64,000 nt of DNA from MPNO01 sp965200535 (lineage in GTDB: Bacteria > Pseudomonadota > Alphaproteobacteria > MPNO01), in the NCBI GenBank assembly GCA_965200535.1, contig CBDAUF010000002.1, positions 868,001 through 932,000 on the forward strand, written 5' to 3'. Below, in pieces: positions 18,065-27,238 of this stretch. The stretch's first letter is position 1, and the number at the start of each line of letters is the position of its first letter. Below the pieces are notes generated by a model that saw nothing but the letters and a program-made list of their open reading frames with translations, did not search any database and was not told the DNA's origin. The position numbers and the translations under genes are program-made.

Positions 18065-19399
18065 TCAATTGAGTTCTGCGATGCGCTCGCGGGTGTAGAT
18101 GTCGTTCCACTGGCGGTAGGAATATTCCCACTGATAGCCGTTTGCGCGCGGCTGCGGCGTCAGGTCGACCGGCTCGCCGCCGCGGTAGACCGCCGCGATC
18201 GAGTCGCGCCGTTGCAGGATCGTGATGTCTTCGAGAGGATTGCCTGTCACCACCGTGATGTCGGCGTAGGCGCCCCCGCCCAGGCGGCCGACCTGGTCCT
18301 GCTCGCGCAGAAGCCCGGCGTTCACGCTCGTTGTCGCCTTGAGCGCCTCGCCCGGGGTGAATCCCAGGTCGTTCACCATGAGCTCCAGTTCCTTGGCGTG
18401 CCACTCGCCGTAGGGTGTGATCGCGAAGCCCGAATCGGTGCCCACCATGAAGGGAACGCCTTCTTCGCGCGCCCGGATCAACATCTCGCAGGCATCGTCG
18501 ATGACGCGGCGGTTCTGGTTCGGCCGCCACTTGAAACACGGGTCGGACGGCCGCGTGAACTCGACCGTGTTGGCAACGAAAGTCAGGGCAGGGGACAGCA
18601 CCGAGCCGCTCTCCAGCACCGCGTCCAGCCCTTCCTCGTCCATCTCGAACGCGTGGAAGATGACGTCGACGCCGGCCCGGGCAGACGTCAGCACAGCCTC
18701 GCGCCCGCGGGCGTGGGTGATGACCTTGCGCCCCAGGCGGTGGCTTTCCTCGACCATCGCGTCCATCTCGCGCTGGTTGAAGCAGGCCATCAACTCGCCG
18801 TCCGAATCCTTCCGGTGCAGCCCGTCCAGCGCGATCTTGATGAAATCCACCCGGTCCTTGACCTGGAGGCGGATCTCCTCGATTGCCTCGTCGGTGTTCC
18901 GCACCAGCACGCCGACCGAACTCTCCGGTACGCCGATCCAGGTCGGATACCAGTCCGCCAGCCCCTGGCGCGCGGTGATCTGCCGCCCCGAGGTGGTGAT
19001 GCGCGGGCCTTCGAACATGCCCGCATTGATCGCATCGCGGACGCCGACCGTGCAGCGGCCGGTGGACGCCGGGTCGGCCATCGAGGTGTAGCCTGCCCGC
19101 ATCACCGTCTGCGCCGCCCGGAGTGCGCGCAGCGCCCGGTATTCCGGCGGCGAAAATATGTCGATGTCCTCGTTCGCCTGGGCGTCGCCGTAGCTCAGGT
19201 GGACGTGGATGTCGATGAGGCCGGGCAGCGCGAATCCGGCGCTGTGGTCGATCACCTCGTCGCCCGGCCGCTGATCCGGCGCCTCTCCGGAGGGCCCGAC
19301 ATAGGCGATCCGGTCGTCGTCGATGACGATGGTCTGGTCGGTTTTCGCGGCCTCGTCGAGACCGTCGAACAACGATCCGCAGATCAGATGCTTGCGCAT
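18065..19399 (-). CDS. Amidohydrolase, imidazolonepropionase/prolidase-like
   Basis: A 444-residue metal-dependent amidohydrolase. Metal and catalytic marks: LPGLIDIHVHLSYG, the lysine in DFIKIALDG, histidines in VITHARG and IFHAFE, and the aspartate in VGTDSGFAITPYG. This set fits the binuclear dipeptidase/organophosphate-hydrolase-like subgroup. It is followed 12 bases later by the molybdenum hydroxylase gene and preceded by the Rieske beta gene, so all of 13.4-21.2 kb may be one transcript. Substrate unknown; an amide or ester linked to the oxygenase substrate is possible. Confidence 0.85.
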   Translation of the reverse strand: MRKHLICGSLFDGLDEAAKTDQTIVIDDDRIAYVGPSGEAPDQRPGDEVIDHSAGFALPGLIDIHVHLSYGDAQANEDIDIFSPPEYRALRALRAAQTVMRAGYTSMADPASTGRCTVGVRDAINAGMFEGPRITTSGRQITARQGLADWYPTWIGVPESSVGVLVRNTDEAIEEIRLQVKDRVDFIKIALDGLHRKDSDGELMACFNQREMDAMVEESHRLGRKVITHARGREAVLTSARAGVDVIFHAFEMDEEGLDAVLESGSVLSPALTFVANTVEFTRPSDPCFKWRPNQNRRVIDDACEMLIRAREEGVPFMVGTDSGFAITPYGEWHAKELELMVNDLGFTPGEALKATTSVNAGLLREQDQVGRLGGGAYADITVVTGNPLEDITILQRRDSIAAVYRGGEPVDLTPQPRANGYQWEYSYRQWNDIYTRERIAELN

Positions 19400-19427
19400 A
19401 TCCTTCTCCGTATCCGCCGGCCCGCGT

Positions 19428-19916
19428 TCAGATCGGAATGGCGATCAGGTTGTTGATCATGCCGTGATCGCAGACCACGACGCGCTCCCTGAACAGGGCG
19501 CCGCCGCCGGCGACCACGATAACGTCCCGATAGGCCCCGGTCGAGAACACCGCCATCGTTCCGTCGCGCATGGTCCGCGTCACCAGATAGTTGGACTGTA
19601 CCCTGTACTCCGGTCCTTCGACCCCGAGGAGCCGGACCGCGCTCACCATATGACGGTAGCGGTGCGGCTCGAAGACATTGGCGTGGCGCACCGAGACGAC
19701 GCGGTCGAGGAGCATGGCACGGGTGTCGCAGAAGACGATCGAGGCCGGGAAGCCGCGTTCCTCGTTGTCGCGCGTGGCGATCCGGTAGAGGCAGGGGTCG
19801 GTGAACAGGTCGGGCCAGTCCTCGAGACGGTCGTCGTCGATTGCATGGACGTACTCTGTCATCAATTCCGCAACGGCTGCCGGAAGGCGCGCCGGCTTGT
19901 GAACGGCCGCCTCCAT
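19428..19916 (-). CDS. Ring-hydroxylating dioxygenase beta subunit
   Basis: A 162-residue NTF2-like small subunit. The N-terminal helix ends in YVHAIDDDRLEDWPDLFTDPCLYRI, matching the conserved start of this family, and the C-terminal strand reads RERVVVCD. Its ATG shares one base with the alpha stop (TGATG), so the pair is coupled. It should form the oxygenase with the alpha subunit at 19916-21163. A long frame continuing upstream through the alpha gene is only a shadow. Confidence 0.88.
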   Translation of the reverse strand: MEAAVHKPARLPAAVAELMTEYVHAIDDDRLEDWPDLFTDPCLYRIATRDNEERGFPASIVFCDTRAMLLDRVVSVRHANVFEPHRYRHMVSAVRLLGVEGPEYRVQSNYLVTRTMRDGTMAVFSTGAYRDVIVVAGGGALFRERVVVCDHGMINNLIAIPI

Positions 19917-21163
19917 CAGACCTCCATCAGCGTCCGGTACGCCGTCCAGAAGCCGCGCACACCGCACTCGGAGGCGCGGCTGTTGACGATCGTCTCGACC
20001 GACCGTCCGGCCATTTCCATCACCGAAGACTTGTCCTTGTCGCCCTCGATCCCCTTCTGCACCAGCCCGCCGACCATCCCGTCCTCCAGCGAGATGAAAC
20101 CGGACGGTCCGATCAGGTTGCCTTGCTTGAGTCGGATCTGCGTTTGCCATTCCTCGTCGTCGGCGTAACCCAGCACGGTCCAGACAAGCTCCGAGCCGGT
20201 CGGCCCCCGCGGGACCAGGTAGCGGGTAGCGACGGTGTTGTGGATCTGTTGCAGAACGAAGTTCGGAAACGCGGTCTGGATCGCGGTTGTGATGCCGTCG
20301 CCGAACTCGTCCCATTGTTCGATGACGGAAGGGTCGTTGAGGCCGAAGGCGTCGAAATTGCCGCCGCCGCTGCGGAATGCCCCGGTTTCGTAGACCTCGC
20401 CGTTCCTGTCGGTCGCCATCTTCGACCAACTCAGGTGATGCCAGCCCTGCTCGCTCATCTCGATCGCGCCTTCCATGGTGAAACGGTTGAGTTTCAACCG
20501 CGTCGCCCAGGCGTGGAGAATGGTTGCGTGATAGGGGTCGCTGGCGTTCTCGAAGTAGAGCTTCCAGTTGGAATCGAGGTACTGGCTGTAATATCCGAGC
20601 ACCTTGAACGGGCGTTCGGTCATGCGGCGGTAGTTGGCCATCAGTCGGTCGCCGATATAGGTTTCGAGCGGCGGGGTTTCGTCCGAAAACGTGCCGAAGA
20701 CGATGCCGCCCATGCTCTCCACGCGAAGCCGCTCGAGACCGTTCTCCTCCATCCTGAACGATTCGGGCATGCCGCCCTTGCCATTGACGCCCTTCGAGAA
20801 GGGAACGCTTTGCAGGCATCCGTCGAGATCGTAGAGCCAGTTGTGGTAGATGCACATCAGCCGATCCACCCGGCCGAACGGTTCGAACAGCAGCATCGTT
20901 CCCTTGTGGGCGCAACGGTTGACGAGAGCGCTGATTCCGCCGTCCGGATTCCGCAGCACGATGACCGGCGTATCGCCGACATCGATCAGCCGATAGTCCC
21001 CGGCCTCCGGCAGTTCGGCTTCGAGGCCGAGATAGTGCCAGACAGGCCCGCGAAAGATGCGCCGCATCTCGGCCGTATAGATCTCCGGATCGGAAAAGAC
21101 GGCGTAGGGCGCCCGCGCCGCGCCCTCTGGCGGCCAGTCGATAAGAGCATTCGCCGCGGCCAT
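19916..21163 (-). CDS. Rieske aromatic ring-hydroxylating oxygenase, alpha subunit
   Basis: A 415-residue catalytic subunit. Rieske ligands C84-A-H86 and C104-I-Y-H107; iron site D209-P-Y-H212-x4-H217. The ATG at 21163 has GCGGAGG before it; the frame is open to 21298 without a better site. It leads the minus-strand run beta, amidohydrolase, molybdenum hydroxylase, dehalogenase homologue. It is divergent from an Fe-S CCG-domain protein. It is distinct in sequence from the alpha subunits at 3187 and 31303. No reductase nearby. Confidence 0.92.
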   Translation of the reverse strand: MAAANALIDWPPEGAARAPYAVFSDPEIYTAEMRRIFRGPVWHYLGLEAELPEAGDYRLIDVGDTPVIVLRNPDGGISALVNRCAHKGTMLLFEPFGRVDRLMCIYHNWLYDLDGCLQSVPFSKGVNGKGGMPESFRMEENGLERLRVESMGGIVFGTFSDETPPLETYIGDRLMANYRRMTERPFKVLGYYSQYLDSNWKLYFENASDPYHATILHAWATRLKLNRFTMEGAIEMSEQGWHHLSWSKMATDRNGEVYETGAFRSGGGNFDAFGLNDPSVIEQWDEFGDGITTAIQTAFPNFVLQQIHNTVATRYLVPRGPTGSELVWTVLGYADDEEWQTQIRLKQGNLIGPSGFISLEDGMVGGLVQKGIEGDKDKSSVMEMAGRSVETIVNSRASECGVRGFWTAYRTLMEV

Positions 21164-21312
21164 GTCTGCCTCCGCTGGGAACCGGCAATCCCAATCATTC
21201 CACACTTTCGAGAACGGCGTCGACCGGGGTGCGTCCCCGCCGCGCCGCGGTTTCGCCGGTGCGCCCCGGATGTGATAGGGTTCGCCTCCCGGATTCAACT
21301 CGCCCGGATCGC

Positions 21313-22644
21313 ATGCCCGACGGGTTCGACAGGTCGCAGGATTTTCTCGACGCGCTGGATGCGCGCCGCGCCGAGATTCTCGATGCCTGTACCCGGTGCG
21401 GCGCGTGCGTCAGGGTCTGTCCCATGCCGGCGGCGGATGGGCTCGATGTCTCGGATTCAGAGGCCGTGGCATCCGGCGTTATCGATCTCCTGCGGACCGG
21501 GCAGGGGCCGGAAGCCGCACGCCGCTGGGCGGATATTTGCACCGGCAGCGGGCACTGCATTCCGGCCTGCGAGCATGGGGTCAATCCGCGGTTCATGCTG
21601 GCGCTTGCGCGGATCGCAGGGCTTCGCAGCGCGCACGGGACCGGCGGCCTGCGGGCCGGTGGAGCCAGGCAATTCGGCGCCATGAGCCAGGACGTGCGCA
21701 CCCTGACCCGGCTCCAGCTCGCCCCCGACCTGCTGGCGCGGCTGGGCCAGATCGGCGCACTCGCACCCGAGCCGGAGCGGCCGGAAGTAATTTTCTATAC
21801 CGGCTGCAACGTCCTCAAGACGCCGCACATCGCGCTTCTGTGCCTCGATGTTCTGGACGCGCTTGGGGTCGAATACGCGGTCCGGGGCGGGCCCAACTAT
21901 TGCTGCGGCGTCTACCAGTTTCGCGCCGGCGACCTCGAGAAGTTCGGTTCGCTCGCGTACCGGACCATCGACCGCTTCGCCGAGGCCGGGGTCGATGCGG
22001 TGCTGTCCTGGTGTCCGAGTTGCCAGGTCCATCTCGGGGAGGCTGCTCTGGAGACTCAAGCGGCGGCCGAGGGCGCACCCTTCGATCTGACGCCGTTCGT
22101 TATCTATCTCGAAAACCGCTTGGATGATCTGCGCCCGCTGATGACGCGGCGGGTCGAGAAGCGGGTCGGACTCCACGAACACCCGGGCGTCGCCGGTATT
22201 GCAGAGGCCGCCGAAAACATCCTCAAAGCGATCCCGGGCCTCGAGTTCGTCGACCTCGCGCAGCCGCGGGTCGGCTACATGTGCAACACGCTTTCGGTCC
22301 TGCCCGACTACAAGCGGGACGTACACGCCGAGCAGCTTGCGGCGGCGGAGGCGGCCGGTGTCGATGCACTGGCCGGAATCTACCACGCCTGTCACCGCGA
22401 ACTCTGCACCCACGAACGCGATTGGCCTTTCGAGGTGGTCAATTTCATGGAGTTGGTCGGCGAGAGCATGGGATTTTCTCGTCCCGACCTCTTCAAACGG
22501 CTCAAGATCATGCAGGATGCGGACGCCATCCTTGCCGACAGCGCCGATATGATCGCCGAGTACGGTCTCGACGCCGACCGGGTCCGCGAGGTCGTGATCG
22601 GTGCGATGCTGGGCGAACAGCCCCTGCCGCTCGGCCGCCCCTAG
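21313..22644 (+). CDS. (Fe-S)-binding protein with CCG domains (HdrD/GlcF-like)
   Basis: A 443-residue redox protein. The first [4Fe-4S] motif is C26-x2-C29-x2-C32-x3-C36. In the second, C76, C82 and C86 are present but the expected Cys79 is serine, so this cluster may be [3Fe-4S] or absent. The first CCG domain is intact (NYCCGVYQ with CPSC about 40 residues on). The second reads YMCNTLS where CCG is expected. Such proteins pass electrons between flavin or quinone and a partner. It is divergent from a Rieske unit, which makes a link tempting but unproven. I use the ATG at 21313; no strong ribosome site is visible. Confidence 0.78.
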   Translation: MPDGFDRSQDFLDALDARRAEILDACTRCGACVRVCPMPAADGLDVSDSEAVASGVIDLLRTGQGPEAARRWADICTGSGHCIPACEHGVNPRFMLALARIAGLRSAHGTGGLRAGGARQFGAMSQDVRTLTRLQLAPDLLARLGQIGALAPEPERPEVIFYTGCNVLKTPHIALLCLDVLDALGVEYAVRGGPNYCCGVYQFRAGDLEKFGSLAYRTIDRFAEAGVDAVLSWCPSCQVHLGEAALETQAAAEGAPFDLTPFVIYLENRLDDLRPLMTRRVEKRVGLHEHPGVAGIAEAAENILKAIPGLEFVDLAQPRVGYMCNTLSVLPDYKRDVHAEQLAAAEAAGVDALAGIYHACHRELCTHERDWPFEVVNFMELVGESMGFSRPDLFKRLKIMQDADAILADSADMIAEYGLDADRVREVVIGAMLGEQPLPLGRP

Positions 22645-23441
22645 CCTCCGGCCGACAGGGCCGGCTCGAGATCGGCGTTGAGAAATTCCATCGAATCGTC
22701 GCTTAGCTCGCGCAGGCACTGCTGCAGGGGCGCGGCGCCCCGGTTTCCCGTCTTGAACTTGCAGAGACCGTAATTGAATTCGGCGAACCCGATCGCCGCC
22801 GAGGAGACGCCGCGGCGATTGGCATCCGCAACCATCGATGCCCACAGTCCGTCGCTCTCGCCGGACGACGGGGCGTTGGCCATCCGGTTCATCAGGCGCA
22901 CCGCAGGCATCCGGTCGGGATCGCGGTCGACGAGCGCGGCCGCCAGCCGCCGGCCGGGCCCGGCCGCACGGGCGATCTCGTCCGAAGTCTGGGGCCGCGC
23001 GTCGTCGGCCGCGGCGAGCGGCACGGCGGCGATGTGCGGCCCCACCTCCAGGCCGGCATCCTCGAACCCGTACCGGGCGAGGAGCGCGCGGGGCACCGAG
23101 ACTGTCACGGCGACATGGGTACGCGCGGCGGCGATGGCCAGTTCACGGTCGAGCGCCACCGAGATCGGTCCGCCGCGGACGCTGCGGCCGACCAGGGCGA
23201 GGGACTGCCCCTCGGCGAGGCGGTAGCCGCGTCCCGCTTCGGGCGCGCGCCGTCCGGGCTGGAGGCAGAGCGCCGGCAGCTCTGCGCGGCATGTTTCGCC
23301 CTCGCAGGTGAGGGCGACAGGCCGGTCGGTCGAAAACAGCGCCAGCACCTGCGGCGCGGCGGCGGCGGGCGATGCGGCGAAGGCGGCCGATGCGGCGAGC
23401 AGGGCAACGGCAAGAGTTCGGCAAGGTCCACGGTCGTGCAT
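22641..23441 (-). CDS. Exported protein of unknown function
   Basis: A 266-residue protein with a clear signal peptide: charged MHDRGPCR, a hydrophobic alanine/leucine core and a likely cleavage after the ASPAAAA run near residue 28. The mature part has paired cysteines (LTCEGETCRAELPALCLQPG) and a C-terminal segment NYGLCKFKTGNRGAAPLQQCLREL. I do not recognise the family. It overlaps the stop of the convergent Fe-S gene by 4 bases. No neighbour explains it. Probably periplasmic, with disulphides. Confidence 0.7.
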   Translation of the reverse strand: MHDRGPCRTLAVALLAASAAFAASPAAAAPQVLALFSTDRPVALTCEGETCRAELPALCLQPGRRAPEAGRGYRLAEGQSLALVGRSVRGGPISVALDRELAIAAARTHVAVTVSVPRALLARYGFEDAGLEVGPHIAAVPLAAADDARPQTSDEIARAAGPGRRLAAALVDRDPDRMPAVRLMNRMANAPSSGESDGLWASMVADANRRGVSSAAIGFAEFNYGLCKFKTGNRGAAPLQQCLRELSDDSMEFLNADLEPALSAGG

Positions 23442-23518
23442 GGCGTTTGCTCCTCCCGGACGAAAAGCGGGTTACGACTATCCCGGACGGGTTCGCCGGA
23501 TCCGCCGCCGTCCCGGGT

Positions 23519-25195
23519 TCATGTTTGGTCGGGTTTCTCCATCTCCTGTTCGCGCAGGCGGAAACGCTGCGTCTTGCCGGTTTCGGTCTTCGGCAGGTCG
23601 GAAACGAACACGATTTCGCGCGGATACTTGTAGGGTGCGATCTCCGCCTTCACAAAATCCTGCAGGCGCTTGACCGTGTCATCGCCCGCTTGCGTACCTT
23701 CGCGCAGGACGACAAACGCCTTGACGATATTGGTGCGTAAGGGATCCGGCTTGCCGACCACCGCGCATTCGGCAACCGCCGGATGGTCGAGAAGGGCCGA
23801 TTCGACCTCCGGTCCGGAAATGTTGTAGCCGGCGGAAATGATCATGTCGTCGGCCCGGGCGACGTAACGGAAATACCCGTCGTCGTCCGTCTCGTAGACG
23901 TCGCCGGGATAGTTCCAGCCGTCCCGGACATAGATCTGCTGGCGTTCGACGTCGTCCAGATAGCGGCAGCCGGTGGGGCCGCGGACGGCGAGCAGGCCGG
24001 GTTCGCCGGCCGGGAGCGGGTTGCCCGCCTCGTCAACGACGCGCGCGCGGTAGCCCGGGATCGCACGTCCGGTGAAGCCCGCCCGCATTTCCTCGCGCGG
24101 GGCAGAGACAAAAATGTGGAGCATTTCCGTCGAACCGAGCCCGTCGACGATGGGAATGCCGGTCGCGGCGTGGAACGCTTCCCAGGTCGCGCTGGGCAGG
24201 GTCTCGCCGGCAGAAACGCATTTGACGAGGCTGGAAAGGTCATGCTTGCCGGCGATGTCCGACATCACCCGATAGGCGGTGGGTGCGGTGTAGAGACTCG
24301 AGATCCGGTAGCGCTCGATCGCCTCGACCATCTCCTCGGGCGCCATCGGGCCGGGGAAGAAACGTGTCGATGCGCCGAATCGCATGGGGAAGGTCGTCAG
24401 GCCGCCGAGCCCGAACGTGAAGGCCAACGGCGGGGTGCCGGCGAAAACATCGTCCGGCGCCGACATGTCGAAGTAGCGCGGGAAACAGTCGCACATCGCG
24501 ATCACGTCGCGGTGAAAATGCATGGTTGCCTTCGGGTTCCCCGTGGTCCCCGACGTGAAGGCGATCAGCGCAACGTCATCCGCGGCGGTGTCGCAGTTTC
24601 TGAAGCCGGCGGGCTTAGCCGCCGCCGCACTGTCGAGCGAGGCGCGGTCGGGCCGGCCGCCCAGCGGGGTAAACGTCAGGAGGTGCTTGAGCAGCCCGGC
24701 GGTGCGGTCTCGCGCCTCCTCCATCTCTTCCATCAGCGACAGGTCGCAGAGCGCGTGGCTGATCCGGGCCTTCTCCACGATGTGGACCAGTTCGCGTGCG
24801 CGGAGGAGCTGCATCGTGGTCACGCAGATGCCGCCGGCCTTCAGCACCGCGAACCAGCACGCCACCAGCATCGGCGTGTTGGCCGAGCGCAGCAGGACCC
24901 GGTTACCCGGGACCAGCCCGCAATCGTCCACCAGCACCCGGGCGATCCGTTCGGACAGGTCCTGGAGCGCTCCGTATGTCCAGGTCGCGTTGTCAAGATG
25001 GAGGACCGGGCGATCGCGATGGCCGGCCGCGCACATGTCATCGAGCAGGACGGCGCCGCTGTTGATGCGTCCGGGATAGGCGCGAAGCTCCGGCAGGCTA
25101 TCGTAATCGAAGGTCGGCCACAGATCCTTCGGCGGGAGGTATTGCGCCGCGAACCGGTCGCGATGGGCGCTCGGACCGCCGCCTGGTTCGGGCAT
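23519..25195 (-). CDS. AMP-forming aryl-CoA ligase (benzoate/2-aminobenzoate-CoA ligase type)
   Basis: A 558-residue ANL-superfamily enzyme that activates a carboxylic acid with ATP and CoA. It shows the P-loop LIAFTSGTTGNPKATMH, the DGLGSTEMLH motif that includes the adenylate-binding region, GDVYETDDDGYFRYVARADDMI and the C-terminal lysine in LPKTETGKTQRF. The N-terminal LPELRAYPGRINSGAVLLDD resembles 2-aminobenzoate-CoA ligases. It is the last gene of the MarR-containing operon, 46 bases after the acyl-CoA dehydrogenase, and would feed an aromatic or related acid into that pathway. Confidence 0.85.
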   Translation of the reverse strand: MPEPGGGPSAHRDRFAAQYLPPKDLWPTFDYDSLPELRAYPGRINSGAVLLDDMCAAGHRDRPVLHLDNATWTYGALQDLSERIARVLVDDCGLVPGNRVLLRSANTPMLVACWFAVLKAGGICVTTMQLLRARELVHIVEKARISHALCDLSLMEEMEEARDRTAGLLKHLLTFTPLGGRPDRASLDSAAAAKPAGFRNCDTAADDVALIAFTSGTTGNPKATMHFHRDVIAMCDCFPRYFDMSAPDDVFAGTPPLAFTFGLGGLTTFPMRFGASTRFFPGPMAPEEMVEAIERYRISSLYTAPTAYRVMSDIAGKHDLSSLVKCVSAGETLPSATWEAFHAATGIPIVDGLGSTEMLHIFVSAPREEMRAGFTGRAIPGYRARVVDEAGNPLPAGEPGLLAVRGPTGCRYLDDVERQQIYVRDGWNYPGDVYETDDDGYFRYVARADDMIISAGYNISGPEVESALLDHPAVAECAVVGKPDPLRTNIVKAFVVLREGTQAGDDTVKRLQDFVKAEIAPYKYPREIVFVSDLPKTETGKTQRFRLREQEMEKPDQT

Positions 25196-25241
25196 GGTCA
25201 GCCTCCTTTACTGTTGTCTCCGCGTTCCTACCCGACCCGTG

Positions 25242-26420
25242 TCAGTTAAGGGCGAGCGTCTGCCCGGCAATAATCAGCTTCTGGATCTCGCTGGTGCCCT
25301 CGTAGATGCGCAGGGCGCGGACTTCACGGTAAAGCCGTTCCACCGGATTACCGACGATTACCCCCTGTCCGCCGAAAATCTGGACAGCCTGGTCGACGAC
25401 GTCCTGTGCGGCCTCGGTCGCGTAGAGCTTGGCGATGGCGGCCTCGCGGGTCACCCGCCCGCGGTATCGATCCCTAGTCCAGGCCGAGCGATAGACCAGC
25501 AACGCGGCAGCGTCGATCCTGACCGCCATGTCGGCGATCTTTTCCTGGATCAACTGGGTCTCCGCGATCGGCTTGCCGAAGGCGATCCGGGTCCGGCTCC
25601 GCGCGACGGCCTCGTCGAGGGCGCGCCGGGCGAAGCCAAGGGCCGCTGCCGCCACCGTCGAACGGAACACGTCGAGGGACGCCATCGCCACCTTGAACCC
25701 GTCGCCGGGAGACCCCAGCATCCGGGCCGCCGGCACGCGGCAGTTCGAAAAGCGGACGGTGCCGAGCGGGTGCGGCGCGATGACCGGGAACCTCTCCGGC
25801 ACGCTGAGCCCCGGCGCGTCGGCATCGACCACAAAGGCCGACAGCCCCTTGGCGCCCGCGTCTTCCGCGGTGCGCGCGAAGACAATGTACTGCGCGGCGA
25901 TACCGGCATTGGAAATCAGTGTCTTTTCGCCGTCGAGAACATAGTCGCCGCCGTCGGCCCGCGCGGTGGTCGTCATCGCCGCGACATCCGAACCGCTCGA
26001 CGGCTCGCTAAGCGCGAAGGCCGCGATCCGCTCGCCCGCCGCGGTCTGCGGCAGATAGCGTGTCTTGAGCGCATCGTCGCCGAACAGCGAGATCGCGCCC
26101 GTACCGAGGCCCTGCATCACGAAACAGAAATCGGCAAGGCCGGAACGGCGCGCCAGTATCTCGCGGATCAGGCAGAGGCTGCGGACATCGATCTCCTCGA
26201 CTGCGCCGCCGTGCGACCCCGGCACGCAGTAGCGCAGCCATCCTCCCTCGGCGAGCAGTCCTACCAGGCGGCGGCAGAGCGCATCGAGCGCGTCGTCGTC
26301 GCGCGGCTCCTCGTGCTCGAGCGGCGCGATGACGTCGCCGGCCCAGGTCTCGAGCCGTTCTGCGAGCGCGCGGTGCTCGTCGTCGAGAAAGGGCCAGTCG
26401 AGGAAGCTGCGGTCCGCCAT
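25242..26420 (-). CDS. Acyl-CoA dehydrogenase
   Basis: A 392-residue FAD enzyme that oxidises an acyl-CoA to the 2,3-enoyl-CoA. Marks: the FALSEPSSGSDVAA flavin motif, QIFGGQGV, and the C-terminal REVRALRIYEGTSEIQKLIIAGQ stretch. The position where many family members carry the catalytic glutamate reads YEGTSE with glutamate kept. The ATG shares one base with the crotonase stop (TGATG); the longer frame to 26552 is not used. Part of the CoA-ester operon 23.5-28.6 kb. Confidence 0.9.
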   Translation of the reverse strand: MADRSFLDWPFLDDEHRALAERLETWAGDVIAPLEHEEPRDDDALDALCRRLVGLLAEGGWLRYCVPGSHGGAVEEIDVRSLCLIREILARRSGLADFCFVMQGLGTGAISLFGDDALKTRYLPQTAAGERIAAFALSEPSSGSDVAAMTTTARADGGDYVLDGEKTLISNAGIAAQYIVFARTAEDAGAKGLSAFVVDADAPGLSVPERFPVIAPHPLGTVRFSNCRVPAARMLGSPGDGFKVAMASLDVFRSTVAAAALGFARRALDEAVARSRTRIAFGKPIAETQLIQEKIADMAVRIDAAALLVYRSAWTRDRYRGRVTREAAIAKLYATEAAQDVVDQAVQIFGGQGVIVGNPVERLYREVRALRIYEGTSEIQKLIIAGQTLALN

Positions 26421-27238
26421 CAGTTGCCCTCGAAAACCGGACGCTCCTTCCTGGCGAACGCTTCGTAGGCCCGCCGGAAATCCTTGGTCTGCATGCAGAT
26501 CGCCTGCGCATCGGCCTCGGCATCGATCGCATCGTCGAGCGCCATCGGCCATTCCTGGTGCAGCATGCGTTTGGTCATCGCGTGTGCGAAGGTGGGTCCT
26601 TCGGCGAGCCGACGGGCCTCCGCTTGGGCGGCCGCCAGGACCTCGTCGGGTGCACAGAGCCGGTTGAAGAAGCCCCAGTCAAGCGCCTCGGCGCCGCTCA
26701 TGCTGCGTCCAGAATAGAGCAGTTCCGCCGCGCGGCCCTGGCCGACGATGCGCGGCAGCACGCTGCACGCTCCCATGTCGCAGCCCGCCAGCCCGACGCG
26801 AACGAACAGGAATGCGACCTTGCTGTTCTCGGTCCCGAAACGCATGTCGGAATGCATCGCGATCGCCGCTCCCGCCCCCGCACAGATGCCGTCCACCGCC
26901 GCGATGATCGGTTGAGGACAAGCGCGCATCGCCTTCACCAGATCGCCCGTCATGCGGGTGAACTCCAGCAGTTCCGGCATCGCCATCCTGACCAGCGGGC
27001 CGATGATATCGCGGACATCGCCGCCCGAGCAGAAATTTCCGCCCGCTCCGGTCACGACCACCGCCTTGATGTCATCGGCGTATCTGAGCGCGCGAAACGT
27101 GTCGCGTATCTCGGCATACGACTGGAAGGTCAACGGGTTCTTGCGCTCCGGGCGGTTGATGGTGAGCGTGCCGATCCTGCCGTCGACCGACCAGTCGAAG
27201 TGCTCCGGCGCAAGTTCGGCGCCCCTGATCCCGTTCAT
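26420..27238 (-). CDS. Enoyl-CoA hydratase/isomerase family protein
   Basis: A 272-residue crotonase-fold protein. The oxyanion-hole segments are NFCSGGDVRDI and GAGAAIAMHSDMRFG, followed by GLAGCDMGACSVLPRIVG. Such enzymes hydrate, isomerise or cleave CoA esters. It overlaps marR by 4 bases (ATGA) upstream and the acyl-CoA dehydrogenase by one base downstream, so the operon is translationally linked. The precise reaction cannot be read. Confidence 0.88.
   Translation of the reverse strand: MNGIRGAELAPEHFDWSVDGRIGTLTINRPERKNPLTFQSYAEIRDTFRALRYADDIKAVVVTGAGGNFCSGGDVRDIIGPLVRMAMPELLEFTRMTGDLVKAMRACPQPIIAAVDGICAGAGAAIAMHSDMRFGTENSKVAFLFVRVGLAGCDMGACSVLPRIVGQGRAAELLYSGRSMSGAEALDWGFFNRLCAPDEVLAAAQAEARRLAEGPTFAHAMTKRMLHQEWPMALDDAIDAEADAQAICMQTKDFRRAYEAFARKERPVFEGN

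Noticed and set aside
19841..21685. 614-codon plus-strand open frame
   Set aside because: Antisense to the Rieske alpha gene; no domain, no ribosome site.
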